Source: CAYWFU01 sp964457585 (lineage in GTDB: Bacteria; JACRDZ01). Taken from it: 18,831 bases of DNA. The position numbers were made by a program, and so were the translations under genes. Below are positions 1-7,791 of this stretch, piece after piece; position 1 is the stretch's first letter; every line of letters begins with the position of its first letter. The stretch lies in the NCBI GenBank assembly GCA_964457585.1, contig CAYWFU010000059.1, forward strand, positions 1 through 18,831, in the 5' to 3' direction. The notes beneath the pieces were generated by a model. It saw only the letters and a program-made list of their open reading frames with translations. It did no database searches and had not been told where the DNA came from.

Positions 1-5
1 TCAAC

Positions 6-24
6 GATATTTTTTTAAAATATC
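6..24. other. Short A/T hairpin at the window edge
   Basis: Perfect 8-bp inverted repeat (GATATTTT / AAAATATC) with a 3-nt loop. No T-run follows, so an intrinsic terminator is not well supported. It may be the tail of something to the left of the window. Nothing else is recognisable in positions 1-60. Confidence 0.3.
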
Positions 25-68
25 TTGGGTAACATTTTTTATGACGCAATTCGAATAAGCAATTATTA

Positions 69-104
69 TTGCATTTTTTATAAAATCATTATATTATATA
101 TAAT
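69..104 (+). promoter_or_regulatory. Candidate sigma70-type promoter for the glutamate synthase genes
   Basis: TTGCAT at 69-74, a 17-nt spacer and TATTAT at 92-97 lie upstream of the amidotransferase start at 136. A perfect TATAAT at 99-104 is an alternative -10 without a good -35. The region is so A/T-rich that chance matches are likely. Confidence 0.35.
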
Positions 105-135
105 CTTTTTAATTAATATAAAGGGACAAATAATT

Positions 136-1251
136 ATGTGTAGATTAGCGGCAATAATTTCAAATGAATATTTTTCTCCGATGGAAAATATTTTAGCTTT
201 GAATACGATGAAAGAAGGACATGATGGTTCAGGGCTTGGGCTTGTGATGAAAAATCTTGGTGGAGAGTTTGAAGATTTAAAAGAATATCCTATACTTTCT
301 GCTATTTGTGATGATAAAAGGTTATCAGAATTAGAAAATTTTATGCAGGATATGGGATTTGAACAAAAATTTGCATGGACACCCAAAATAAAATATAATC
401 CAAAAAGTGAAATAAAAAAACGCGATCATTATATTGCAAGAGCATATGATTATGCTGATAAAAATAAAGATCTTACAAAAGAAGAAAAGGAAAATTTATT
501 ACTTAATACAAGACTGCAATTAAGAGCAATGGGTGAAAAAGACGAATCAATTTTAGCTTTTTCATTCTGGCCTGATATTATTACTCTTAAGGAAGTCGGT
601 GACCCGCTTGAAATTGGTGAATTTTTTGGACTGGATAAAAAGCCAATAAAAGCTAAAATAATTTTTGCGCAGGGAAGGCAAAATACAAATTATGCAATTT
701 GTCTTTATGCCTGTCATCCATTTTTTATACAGGGCTATTCAACTATGACTAATGGAGAAAATACTGCTTTTGTCCCAATCAAAGAATATCTTTTAAGCCG
801 TAATTTACCCGGATATATTGGATATAACAGTGATAGTGAAGTATTTGCTCATATATTGCATTATACTCATAAAATACTAAACTATCCGCTAAAATATTAT
901 AAACATGTAATAACACCTTTAAGTGATGCGGAAATCCAGACAAGAAAAGATAAGGATGCTCTGAAATTAATAAAAAGATCCTTGCGTCCTCTATGTATTG
1001 ATGGCCCTAATTGTGTAATTGGTTTTACTCCGGATGGTTCAGTATTTATGGTGCAGGATGCAAAAAAATTAAGGCCTGGTGCTGTCGGCGGAATAAAAGG
1101 GAAATACGGACTTATGTCAGAAACATGCGGTTTAAATGAAGTTATTCCGCAAAGGGATTTATCTAAAGATATTTATCCAATGAAATATGATACGGTTATT
1201 GTTTCACCTGATGCAAAAGAAGCTAAGGTGATAAATCAATTAATAGATTAA
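136..1251 (+). CDS. Glutamate synthase amidotransferase subunit (class II glutamine amidotransferase)
   Basis: Predicted 371-aa Ntn-type glutaminase that releases ammonia from glutamine for the GOGAT enzyme encoded next door. The open frame extends upstream, but the ATG at 136 is chosen because it follows AAGGGA (121-126) and puts Cys2 directly after Met1 (MCRLAAI), giving the N-terminal nucleophile cysteine that this family exposes by removing Met. Other class II signatures are an N206-G207-E208 motif and S232-D-S-E. The length suits the stand-alone amidotransferase of archaeal-type split glutamate synthases, in which GltB domains are separate genes. It lies 51 nt upstream of the FMN/ferredoxin partner, probably in one operon. 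No GXGXG-domain subunit or NADPH-binding small subunit is present in the window. The broad class is firm; partnership with GOGAT rests on synteny. Confidence 0.85.
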   Translation: MCRLAAIISNEYFSPMENILALNTMKEGHDGSGLGLVMKNLGGEFEDLKEYPILSAICDDKRLSELENFMQDMGFEQKFAWTPKIKYNPKSEIKKRDHYIARAYDYADKNKDLTKEEKENLLLNTRLQLRAMGEKDESILAFSFWPDIITLKEVGDPLEIGEFFGLDKKPIKAKIIFAQGRQNTNYAICLYACHPFFIQGYSTMTNGENTAFVPIKEYLLSRNLPGYIGYNSDSEVFAHILHYTHKILNYPLKYYKHVITPLSDAEIQTRKDKDALKLIKRSLRPLCIDGPNCVIGFTPDGSVFMVQDAKKLRPGAVGGIKGKYGLMSETCGLNEVIPQRDLSKDIYPMKYDTVIVSPDAKEAKVINQLID

Positions 1252-1290
1252 GGGTTTGCGAAGAAATAACTTGGCATTTTCGCATCCCCT
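1251..1290 (+). other. Weak hairpin between the two glutamate synthase genes
   Basis: AGGG/CCCT and TGCGAA/TTCGCA segments can pair around a 16-nt loop, immediately before the AGAGG ribosome-binding site (1292-1296) of the next gene. It could modulate downstream translation or mRNA stability. There is no T-run, so it is not a convincing terminator. Confidence 0.3.
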
Positions 1291-1302
1291 AAGAGGTAAA
1301 AA

Positions 1303-2958
1303 ATGCAATCAACAAAAAAAATAGATCACAATGGAGAAAGAACATTATTTGATTTCCCATATATAATAGCATGGCGGGAAGACCGCTGTATACGATGCGG
1401 TAAATGTACAGCTGTATGTCCTGTTAAAGCAATAGAACCTGCTGTATTTACAAAACGTCTGGTGCAATCAACAGGGGAGATTCCCTTACCTGCCACAATA
1501 CGATCAGTTTATCATGGTATACGACAGGTAACAGATATAAATCGTTATTGTACGGGGTGCGGACAATGCAGTCTTATTTGTCCTAACAGAGCTATATTAC
1601 CGGAATATAATCCAAATAATAAACTTATTTTTCATATAAATAAAGGAGGCGAACCATATCGCCGCGGCGGAAGACGAAACGATCCATCAATATCAACATT
1701 AGATCAGCTTAAATTTATTCGGATATCTATGCTTACTGATCCTGCGCTGGATGCTGACAGGCATGAATTTTATTTAAGGACATTACTTGGACGTAATATT
1801 CCTGCTGAAAGATTACCTTTAAAAATTAGTGATGGGATTTTAAATGTTGCAGATGGTGCTTTTATTCCTCCTGTCAGAGAAATTTATCCTATTAGAGTCG
1901 GGGGAATGTCTGTTGGAGCGCTTTCTCCGAATATGTGGGAAGGCCTGGCAATGGGTGTTGCATATTTAAATGAAGTTTATAATATGCCTGTTGTTATGTC
2001 CACAGGCGAAGGCGGTATGCCGCCAAGACTCCTGCGGTCACGTTTTTTAAAATATTTTATTTTACAGATTGCATCGGGCTATTTTGGCTGGGATGAAATT
2101 ATTCATTCTATTCCTCATATGAAGGAAGATCCTGCTGCAATTGAAATCAAATATGGACAGGGAGCAAAACCAGGTGATGGCGGGTTATTAATGGCTTATA
2201 AAGTATTGAGCCTGATAGCAAAAATCCGCGGTGTACCTATGCATGTTGATCTGGCTTCACCTCCAACTCATCAGACTAAATATTCTATAGAAGAAGCTGT
2301 AGCAAAAATGATCATTTCCATGTCAATGGCATGGGGCTTCCGTGTACCGGTATACCCGAAAATTTCAGGAACAAAAACAGCATTAGCTGTATTAAATAAT
2401 CTTGCGCGCAATCCATATGCCTCTGCACTTTTAATCGATGGCGAAGATGGTGGAACTGGCGCTGCATATAATGTTTCAATGGATAAAATGGGACATCCAA
2501 TTGCCTCCAATATACGCGATTGCTACTTAAATTTAGTAAAAATCGGCAAACAGAATGAACTGCCGTTATTTGCCGCAGGCGGAATAGGTAAAACCGGAAA
2601 TCTAGCGGCAAATGCAGCAGCTTTAATTATGCTTGGAGCCTCCGGTGCTGATGCTGGAAAATATTTTATGCAGGCAGTTGCAGGATGCGATGGCAATGAA
2701 TATAACAAATGTAATTTATGCAATACAGGCTTATGTCCAAGAGGTATTACAACACAAAATCCTAAACTTTACAGACGTCTTGACCCTGAAAAAGTTGCAG
2801 AACGATTAGTGGACATTTTTCTAACTGCTGATAAAGAATTAAGAAAAATATTTGCCCCGCTTGGCAGAAGCACCCAGCTTCCTATTGGCATGTCAGATGC
2901 TCTTGGAACTTGCGATAAATCAATTGCTGAAAGACTGGGTATAAGTTATGTATGTTGA
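1303..2958 (+). CDS. Ferredoxin-fused, FMN-binding glutamate synthase (GltB GOGAT domain)
   Basis: 551-aa cytoplasmic protein. The N-terminus holds two [4Fe-4S] motifs, C29-C32-C35-C39 and C83-C86-C89-C93, each followed by CP. The rest is the FMN-dependent alpha/beta barrel of GltB: GEGGMPPRL near residue 235, a K-Y-G-Q-G-A-K-P-G segment near 284, DGEDGGTGAA near 379, AAGGIGKTG near 425 and a C-terminal CNLCNTGLCPRG near 471-482 that matches the cysteine-rich iron-sulfur loop of GOGAT. Family knowledge: this domain makes glutamate from 2-oxoglutarate and ammonia. The fused ferredoxin domain suggests electrons arrive from ferredoxin or a separate oxidoreductase. AGAGG at 1292-1296 sits 6 nt before the ATG. 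With the preceding amidotransferase it probably forms a split GOGAT. Confidence 0.9.
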   Translation: MQSTKKIDHNGERTLFDFPYIIAWREDRCIRCGKCTAVCPVKAIEPAVFTKRLVQSTGEIPLPATIRSVYHGIRQVTDINRYCTGCGQCSLICPNRAILPEYNPNNKLIFHINKGGEPYRRGGRRNDPSISTLDQLKFIRISMLTDPALDADRHEFYLRTLLGRNIPAERLPLKISDGILNVADGAFIPPVREIYPIRVGGMSVGALSPNMWEGLAMGVAYLNEVYNMPVVMSTGEGGMPPRLLRSRFLKYFILQIASGYFGWDEIIHSIPHMKEDPAAIEIKYGQGAKPGDGGLLMAYKVLSLIAKIRGVPMHVDLASPPTHQTKYSIEEAVAKMIISMSMAWGFRVPVYPKISGTKTALAVLNNLARNPYASALLIDGEDGGTGAAYNVSMDKMGHPIASNIRDCYLNLVKIGKQNELPLFAAGGIGKTGNLAANAAALIMLGASGADAGKYFMQAVAGCDGNEYNKCNLCNTGLCPRGITTQNPKLYRRLDPEKVAERLVDIFLTADKELRKIFAPLGRSTQLPIGMSDALGTCDKSIAERLGISYVC

Positions 2959-2975
2959 GTTAGGAGTAAATTCCA

Positions 2976-5888
2976 TTGGATATATTAAATCCCGAGCAGA
3001 GTCAGGCTGTAGAAACAACAGAAGGTCCTGTTATTATTATTGCCGGTGCAGGAACAGGAAAAACACGGGTAATAACTGAAAAAATTTCTTATATTATAAA
3101 TCAAAAAAAAATCTCACCCAGAAATATTTTAGCTTTAACATTTTCAAATAGAGCCGGTTCTGAAATGCAGGATAGAGTGAATGAAAAACTTTCTACATTC
3201 TATTATGATTTAGAAATAGGAACATTTCATAGTTTCTGTAATCGCATTCTTCAGGAATATGGCTTCCATATTGGGATATCATCGGATTATACTTTATTAG
3301 ATAATGTCGGACAGATATTATTTTTGCAAAAAATTTACGATAAATTAAATCTGAATTACTATTATACCTTATCCTCAAATATTTCCACTTTAATGGCATT
3401 CTCTAAATTTTTTTCAAGATGTAAAGATGAAATGGTTTTTCCGGATGATTTTCAAAAATATATTGAGTTAAAAGAAAAAGAATATGAATCAAATAAAAAC
3501 AATTTGAATGCAGTGGAAAAAGTTTCTTTTGAATCATATCTTCAGGAATTAAAAGAACAGTCATATGTTTATAAAATCTATCAGGAGGAGCTTTTAAAAT
3601 CAAACTGCTTATCTTTTAACGATTTGATAATTTACAGCATTCAATTGTTTATAAAACGCCCTCATATTCTTGCCAAATTTCAGGAACGTTTTAAATATAT
3701 TCTTGTTGATGAATTTCAGGATACAAATATTGCGCAGATTGAACTGCTGCGTTTATTAAGCGCTAAATACCGCAATATTACTGTTGTAGGGGATGATGAT
3801 CAGAGTATTTATCATTTCCGCGGAGCAAGTTATGCAAGCTTTACCCGTTTTAAGGAAATATTTCCTGAATTAAAAAAAATAACACTAAATCAAAATTACC
3901 GCTCTACGTGCAAAATTTTGGCATTAGCCAATGAAGCAATAAAACTTAATGCGGAAAGCCGTTTCGATCCGGATAAAAAGCTTTTTACAAAAAATGAAGA
4001 AGGTAAAAAAACAAAACTTATTATTACTAAAGATTACATATATGAAGCTCAGGCAATAGCTGCAGAACTTAAAAAAATATTTAATGAACTGCCTGAAGAC
4101 AAAAAATCATGGAATCAAATTGCCATACTTTATCGTGCACACAGTCACAAGGACAAACTGCTTGAAATTTTGAGAAACGAAAATATCCCTTTTCAAATCA
4201 AAGGATCGATTGATTTATTTAACCAGTCTGAAGTTAAAGACATTCTTGCGCTATTAATGGTAATTCATAATCCGGATGATAATATTAGTTTATTTCATTT
4301 ATTTTCTTTTGATATCTGGAATTTTTCATGGGAAGATAGGCTTTATCTGAATAAAATTGCAAGAGAAAAAGAAATTCCCTTGTTTGAAGCTATTGATGCG
4401 GATGAACGAACAAAAAATATTTTTAGTGAAATAAAACAATTTATAGGTAAATTACATGATAAGGCTCAAAATATCTTATTATGGGAAATTTTTTCGGAAA
4501 TAATCAAAGAAATAGAACAGAAAACAAAAACTGACAATCAAAAACCTAAAATATTTGAAAATAAATTCGTTATTGATTTTTTTTCATTAGTCACTGATTA
4601 TATCGAAAATAATCCTTCTCATAAGCTTCAGGATTTTATTACTTATCTCGATATTTTTATACAACTTGGTGGAACAATAGCATCAGAAAAGTATCAAACA
4701 ACAGATTCTGATGCGGTTCAGCTAATGACTATCCACTCTGCAAAAGGATTGGAATTTCCCTATGTATTTATTATTGGGCTTGCATCACGCCGTTTTCCTG
4801 CATTAGAAAGAAATGATTCAATCCCGTTTCCTGATGATCTTATGAAGGAGCCCTTACCTCCCGGAGACTATCGTCTTCAGGAAGAAAGACGATTATTTTA
4901 TGTTGCGCTTACACGTACATGCAAACAGCTTTATCTTTCATGCATTGAAAAAAAGGGGACACCTGTATCTCAATTTATAAAAGAAATAAAAAATATGAAT
5001 CTGGCGCATCTGATTGAAGAGTATAAATTGGATTTTCCGGAAATAAATATTTCAATTTTGCAGGGGAAAAATATTAATGCACTGCCTTCAATTCTGTTGC
5101 CTAAAATTGATGAATTTTCTTATACTCAATTACAAATATATGATGACTGCCCTCTAAGATACAAATATAATTATATGCTTCGTATTCCTATTCCGCCGAA
5201 TCCGATATTTTCTTTTGGAATTATAATGCATTCTGTTTTACAGGAATATTATTTAAAAATTAAAGAGGGATTAAAACCCGGCTGGGAAGAAATAAAAATA
5301 ATTTTTGAAGAAAAATGGTCACCTAAAGGTTTTAAAAGCATTTCAGAAACTGAAAAAAATAAATCAATTGCATTAAACCAGCTGAAAGAATTTTTTGAAA
5401 AAAATCAGCATCTTCCCCAAAATCCTATAATGCTGGAACAAAAATTTGATATTTATATTGATGGAGCAAAAATAATCGGACGTATTGATAGGATAGATGA
5501 TATAACAGAAGGCAGAAGGCAGAAGGCAGAAGGCAGAAAACAGAAGACAGAAGATAGAAGACAGAAGACAGAAGATAGATTTGTTGAAGTTATTGATTAC
5601 AAAACAGGGAAGCCGAAAGATCAAAAATATGTTGATAAGGATCTTCAGCTTTCAATCTATGCTATTGCCTGTAAAGAAAAATTTGGATTTATACCGGCTT
5701 TGCTTAGTTTCTATTATTTAACAAATAATCAAAAAATTTCTACAACACGGGAAGAAAAAGAATTAATAAATACTAAAAACAAAATTGGAGATATTATTCA
5801 TAAGATTCGGTCTCTTGATTTTACTCCCAAACCTTCGGAGTTTAAATGTTCAAGATGTGATTATAAAAATTTTTGCGCATATTATTAA
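2976..5888 (+). CDS. UvrD/Rep-family DNA helicase with C-terminal Fe-S PD-(D/E)XK nuclease
   Basis: 970 aa. The TTG start at 2976 follows TAGGAG (2961-2966); an in-frame ATG at 2952 is blocked by a TAG. SF1A helicase motifs in order: Q motif (LNPEQSQAV, 4-12), Walker A AGAGTGKT (23-30), DEFQDT (245-250), GDDDQSIYHFRGA (from 272), NYRST near 306, IHSAKGLEF near 586 and ERRLFYVALTR near 640. The C-terminal nuclease resembles the AddB/Cas4 type: C725 in DDCPLRY, GRIDRID (835-841), I-D874-Y-K876, a Q-x3-Y motif, then C958-x2-C961-x5-C967. The four cysteines fit a [4Fe-4S] staple. Likely role: ATP-driven unwinding with end resection in recombinational repair. A heptapeptide-repeat insertion (about 844-868) lies between two nuclease motifs. 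It starts 17 nt after the GOGAT gene, so cotranscription is possible. Confidence 0.9.
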   Translation: MDILNPEQSQAVETTEGPVIIIAGAGTGKTRVITEKISYIINQKKISPRNILALTFSNRAGSEMQDRVNEKLSTFYYDLEIGTFHSFCNRILQEYGFHIGISSDYTLLDNVGQILFLQKIYDKLNLNYYYTLSSNISTLMAFSKFFSRCKDEMVFPDDFQKYIELKEKEYESNKNNLNAVEKVSFESYLQELKEQSYVYKIYQEELLKSNCLSFNDLIIYSIQLFIKRPHILAKFQERFKYILVDEFQDTNIAQIELLRLLSAKYRNITVVGDDDQSIYHFRGASYASFTRFKEIFPELKKITLNQNYRSTCKILALANEAIKLNAESRFDPDKKLFTKNEEGKKTKLIITKDYIYEAQAIAAELKKIFNELPEDKKSWNQIAILYRAHSHKDKLLEILRNENIPFQIKGSIDLFNQSEVKDILALLMVIHNPDDNISLFHLFSFDIWNFSWEDRLYLNKIAREKEIPLFEAIDADERTKNIFSEIKQFIGKLHDKAQNILLWEIFSEIIKEIEQKTKTDNQKPKIFENKFVIDFFSLVTDYIENNPSHKLQDFITYLDIFIQLGGTIASEKYQTTDSDAVQLMTIHSAKGLEFPYVFIIGLASRRFPALERNDSIPFPDDLMKEPLPPGDYRLQEERRLFYVALTRTCKQLYLSCIEKKGTPVSQFIKEIKNMNLAHLIEEYKLDFPEINISILQGKNINALPSILLPKIDEFSYTQLQIYDDCPLRYKYNYMLRIPIPPNPIFSFGIIMHSVLQEYYLKIKEGLKPGWEEIKIIFEEKWSPKGFKSISETEKNKSIALNQLKEFFEKNQHLPQNPIMLEQKFDIYIDGAKIIGRIDRIDDITEGRRQKAEGRKQKTEDRRQKTEDRFVEVIDYKTGKPKDQKYVDKDLQLSIYAIACKEKFGFIPALLSFYYLTNNQKISTTREEKELINTKNKIGDIIHKIRSLDFTPKPSEFKCSRCDYKNFCAYY
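5506..5579 (+). repeat. In-frame 7-bp tandem repeat inside the nuclease domain
   Basis: About 10.5 copies of CAGAAGG, grading into CAGAAGA/TAGAAGA. Because 7 is not a multiple of 3, every frame reads the same cyclic heptapeptide, here EGRRQKA-EGRKQKT-EDRRQKT. The array falls between the GRIDRID and IDYK motifs of the helicase-nuclease and keeps the frame open. Its composition (strongly purine-rich on this strand) is unlike the flanking coding sequence. Confidence 0.85.
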
Positions 5889-5891
5889 GTA

Positions 5892-6056
5892 TATACTCAG
5901 CAAGGTCATAAATTCGCATTTTTGCGCTGGTCTTGGACATCGATAGCTACGTTGCTCAGGTTCGAAATAATACAAGGCTATTTCTCACCTTCGCGCCTTG
6001 CTCTCAATGCCCAATCCTCACCGAAAAAATGCGAATTTATGACCTTGCTGAGTATA
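5892..6056. mobile_element. MITE-like 165-bp imperfect palindrome
   Basis: The terminal 32 bp (5892-5923) are an exact inverted copy of 6025-6056. The inner arms continue with imperfect complementarity toward the centre, so almost the whole element can fold on itself. It encodes no transposase. The ends are bordered by TATA, compatible with insertion at a TA-type target, but a target duplication cannot be separated from the palindromic TATA. It begins 3 nt after the helicase stop codon and ends just before the 6S-like RNA, so its hairpin could also terminate the helicase transcript. The G+C content is higher than in neighbouring spacers. Being a non-autonomous mobile element is inferred from structure only. 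Confidence 0.65.
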
Positions 6057-6057
6057 A

Positions 6058-6250
6058 AAAATATCCCCACCGTAATGCCGTTGTGAGATAATAGATTTTG
6101 AACCTGTTTGTTAACAGGTGGGTGCCCTCTTAGATATTTTATGCATCCTCCCCTAGAAGAAGGTTTGCATGCCATATCTAAAGTTAGACTCCCTTTGTAA
6201 TTCTGTTGGCTCAAAAATATTATTCTTAAACGGACATGGCAGGGATATTT
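6058..6250 (+). ncRNA. ssrS: Probable 6S RNA
   Basis: No convincing gene lies in this 250-nt stretch, but a long-range fold does. The closing stem pairs AAATATCCC (6059-6067) with GGGATATTT (6242-6250) and continues with CCGTT (6078-6082) to AACGG (6229-6233). It encloses a large, weakly paired bubble. Inside are a 7-bp hairpin (6102-6108 / 6113-6119) and a long apical arm (TTAGATAT 6130-6137 with ATATCTAA 6174-6181, then ATGCA/TGCAT). A ~190-nt rod with a central bubble is the shape of 6S RNA, which binds the RNA polymerase-sigma70 holoenzyme by mimicking an open promoter. The TTTTGAACCTG...CAGGTGGGTGCCC segment also looks like 6S homologues as I recall them. No covariance search was possible; another structured RNA is the main alternative. 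The ends are approximate. Confidence 0.55.
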
Positions 6251-6308
6251 ATTTTATACCATATAAATTATTTTAATGCAACTTTTAAATTCGAATTTTT
6301 AATATCTA

Positions 6309-6337
6309 TTGACTTTAATAGTTGATTTTAATAGAAT
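6309..6337 (+). promoter_or_regulatory. Strong sigma70-type promoter before the CPBP protein gene
   Basis: TTGACT (6309-6314), a spacer of exactly 17 nt, and TAGAAT (6332-6337). Transcription would begin around 6343-6345, only a few nt before the ATG at 6348 and about 50 nt before an in-frame ATG at 6393. It probably drives the CPBP-ubiE-mqnP group. Confidence 0.6.
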
Positions 6338-6347
6338 ACTTTCCTGT

Positions 6348-7007
6348 ATGGATAAAAATACATCATGGCTCTTGTCTGGTGAAATACTTATAATGCTTTT
6401 TCTTCAAATCCCCGTGAATATTTTTTTCTATCTTTTGTATCAACCTTATGTTATTCGACCATATACTAATATGCTGTATTTTTTTATATTATGTATAGTC
6501 GGATATTTATCTGCAAAAAAATATGGTAATTTAGAACATTTATATGATAAAAAATCCGGAATAAAATCAGTATTAATAGGCACGATATTAATGATAATAA
6601 TATATTTAATCATGAAATATCGTATTGAACTTTTTGGAAATTTTCAGTTTTTTCAAAAAATACAAAAAATGAATGAGGGGCACTGGCAGTTTTTTACTAA
6701 GCCATGGCATGAAATAAATATTTTTCTTTCTGTAGCAGGTATTTTTCTGGTAGTTGTAGCTATGGAATTTTTTTATCGAGCATATATTCAAGAATTACTA
6801 AATAAATATTTTCAAAAAAATGCCGCATTATTAGGGATGTCGATTTTGAGTGGTTTACATAGCGCTGTGCTGGGTACAACATCAGGTTTTGTTGATTTTT
6901 CATTAGCTTTAATCTGGGGTTGGGTATACAGTAATTCAGGTTTATATGGTGCAATATTTGTACATATGGTTTGGGATATATTATTTATTTATTTCCCGGG
7001 AAAATGA
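6348..7007 (+). CDS. CPBP-family intramembrane protease-like protein
   Basis: 219 aa if read from the ATG at 6348, with several hydrophobic helices (about 12-32, 41-56, 74-90, 124-140, 160-180, 195-215). The CPBP (CAAX protease/bacteriocin-processing) motifs are present in degenerate form: E140-F-F-Y-R144 in place of the usual EExxxR, H171 in LSGLHSA, and H206-x3-D210. The second Glu of motif 1 is Phe, so activity may be altered. Start choice is uncertain. The open frame reaches a TTG at 6309, but that TTG is also the -35 element of a good promoter. The ATG at 6348 would be nearly leaderless. An in-frame ATG at 6393 has GGTGAAA 7 nt upstream and would give 204 aa. Substrate unknown. The gene ends 13 nt before ubiE. 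Confidence 0.75.
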   Translation: MDKNTSWLLSGEILIMLFLQIPVNIFFYLLYQPYVIRPYTNMLYFFILCIVGYLSAKKYGNLEHLYDKKSGIKSVLIGTILMIIIYLIMKYRIELFGNFQFFQKIQKMNEGHWQFFTKPWHEINIFLSVAGIFLVVVAMEFFYRAYIQELLNKYFQKNAALLGMSILSGLHSAVLGTTSGFVDFSLALIWGWVYSNSGLYGAIFVHMVWDILFIYFPGK

Positions 7008-7020
7008 AAGGAGAAAAACA

Positions 7021-7791
7021 TTGGAAGATTTTAAAAACCAAAAAGGATATAAAGATTTTATCAAGGATATTAATACAAAAGAAAAGCAGGATGAAAAACG
7101 TGAATATGTTCAACAGGTTTTTACAACAATTGCTCCTGTCTATGATTTAATGAATACTTTAATGAGTTTTGGACTGCATTATAGATGGAGAGAATTTTCT
7201 GTTACTCTCACGGGTTTAAAAAAAGGCGGGTATGCTCTTGATATGTGCACCGGTACTGGTGATTTTGCTATTGAATTAGCTAAAATAGTTGGTAAAGAAG
7301 GTAAAATAAAAGCCTGTGATTTCTGTGAAGCAATGATTGTAAAAGGCAGGGAAAAAATTAAGGGTACAGAATTTGAATCTGTAATTGATTTCGGTTTAGC
7401 TAATATTGAAAATATACCTTTTCCTGATAATGAATTTGAAGCTGTAACCGTAAGCTGTGGGGTTCGAAATAGTACTGACATCCCTAAATCTTTTCGTGAA
7501 ATGACACGAGTAATAAAACCTGGCGGTCGTGTTGTGTGTCTGGATTTAGGTCATCCTGAAGTGCCTGTTTTCAGAGAATTGTATAATTTTTATTTTTTTA
7601 AATTAGTACCTGTTTTGGGAAAAATGATATTAGGTAAAAAAGATCCATATAATTATCTTCCGAATTCATTAACAACTTTTCCAAGTCAAAAAGAAATAAA
7701 AAAAATTATGGAAGATGCAGGACTTGCAGATGTAAAATATCATAATTTACTAGGTGGAGCAATGGCAGTACATGTGGGAGTAAAGAAGTGA
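7021..7791 (+). CDS. ubiE: Demethylmenaquinone/2-polyprenyl-benzoquinol methyltransferase UbiE/MenG
   Basis: 256-aa SAM-dependent methyltransferase that C-methylates the quinone ring late in menaquinone (or ubiquinone) synthesis. The TTG at 7021 is chosen because AAAGGAG (7007-7013) lies 7 nt upstream and family similarity begins there; the open frame extends further but runs back into the preceding gene. Visible signatures: the F-x8-YDLMN-x3-SFGLH-x2-WR N-terminal block, the SAM-binding LDMCTGTGDFA loop, CGVRNSTD, FREMTRVIKPGGRV and the YLPNSLTTFP segment. Adjacency to an MqnP-like prenyltransferase favours a menaquinone role. Confidence 0.9.
   Translation: MEDFKNQKGYKDFIKDINTKEKQDEKREYVQQVFTTIAPVYDLMNTLMSFGLHYRWREFSVTLTGLKKGGYALDMCTGTGDFAIELAKIVGKEGKIKACDFCEAMIVKGREKIKGTEFESVIDFGLANIENIPFPDNEFEAVTVSCGVRNSTDIPKSFREMTRVIKPGGRVVCLDLGHPEVPVFRELYNFYFFKLVPVLGKMILGKKDPYNYLPNSLTTFPSQKEIKKIMEDAGLADVKYHNLLGGAMAVHVGVKK

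Noticed and set aside
25..135. N-terminal extension of the amidotransferase (37 codons)
   Set aside because: It would bury the Cys nucleophile. The ATG at 136 has its own Shine-Dalgarno and gives the expected Met-Cys start.
2271..2723. Minus-strand open frames within the GOGAT gene
   Set aside because: They are antisense shadows of a strongly conserved enzyme, with no ribosome site or recognisable domain.
5978..6214. A 78-codon minus-strand open frame across the spacer
   Set aside because: It straddles the palindromic element and the 6S-like RNA, has no plausible ribosome site or recognisable domain, and is better explained by RNA structure.
6946..7020. Longer UbiE starting inside the CPBP gene
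   Set aside because: The extra residues overlap the CPBP C-terminus, and AAAGGAG clearly serves the TTG at 7021.
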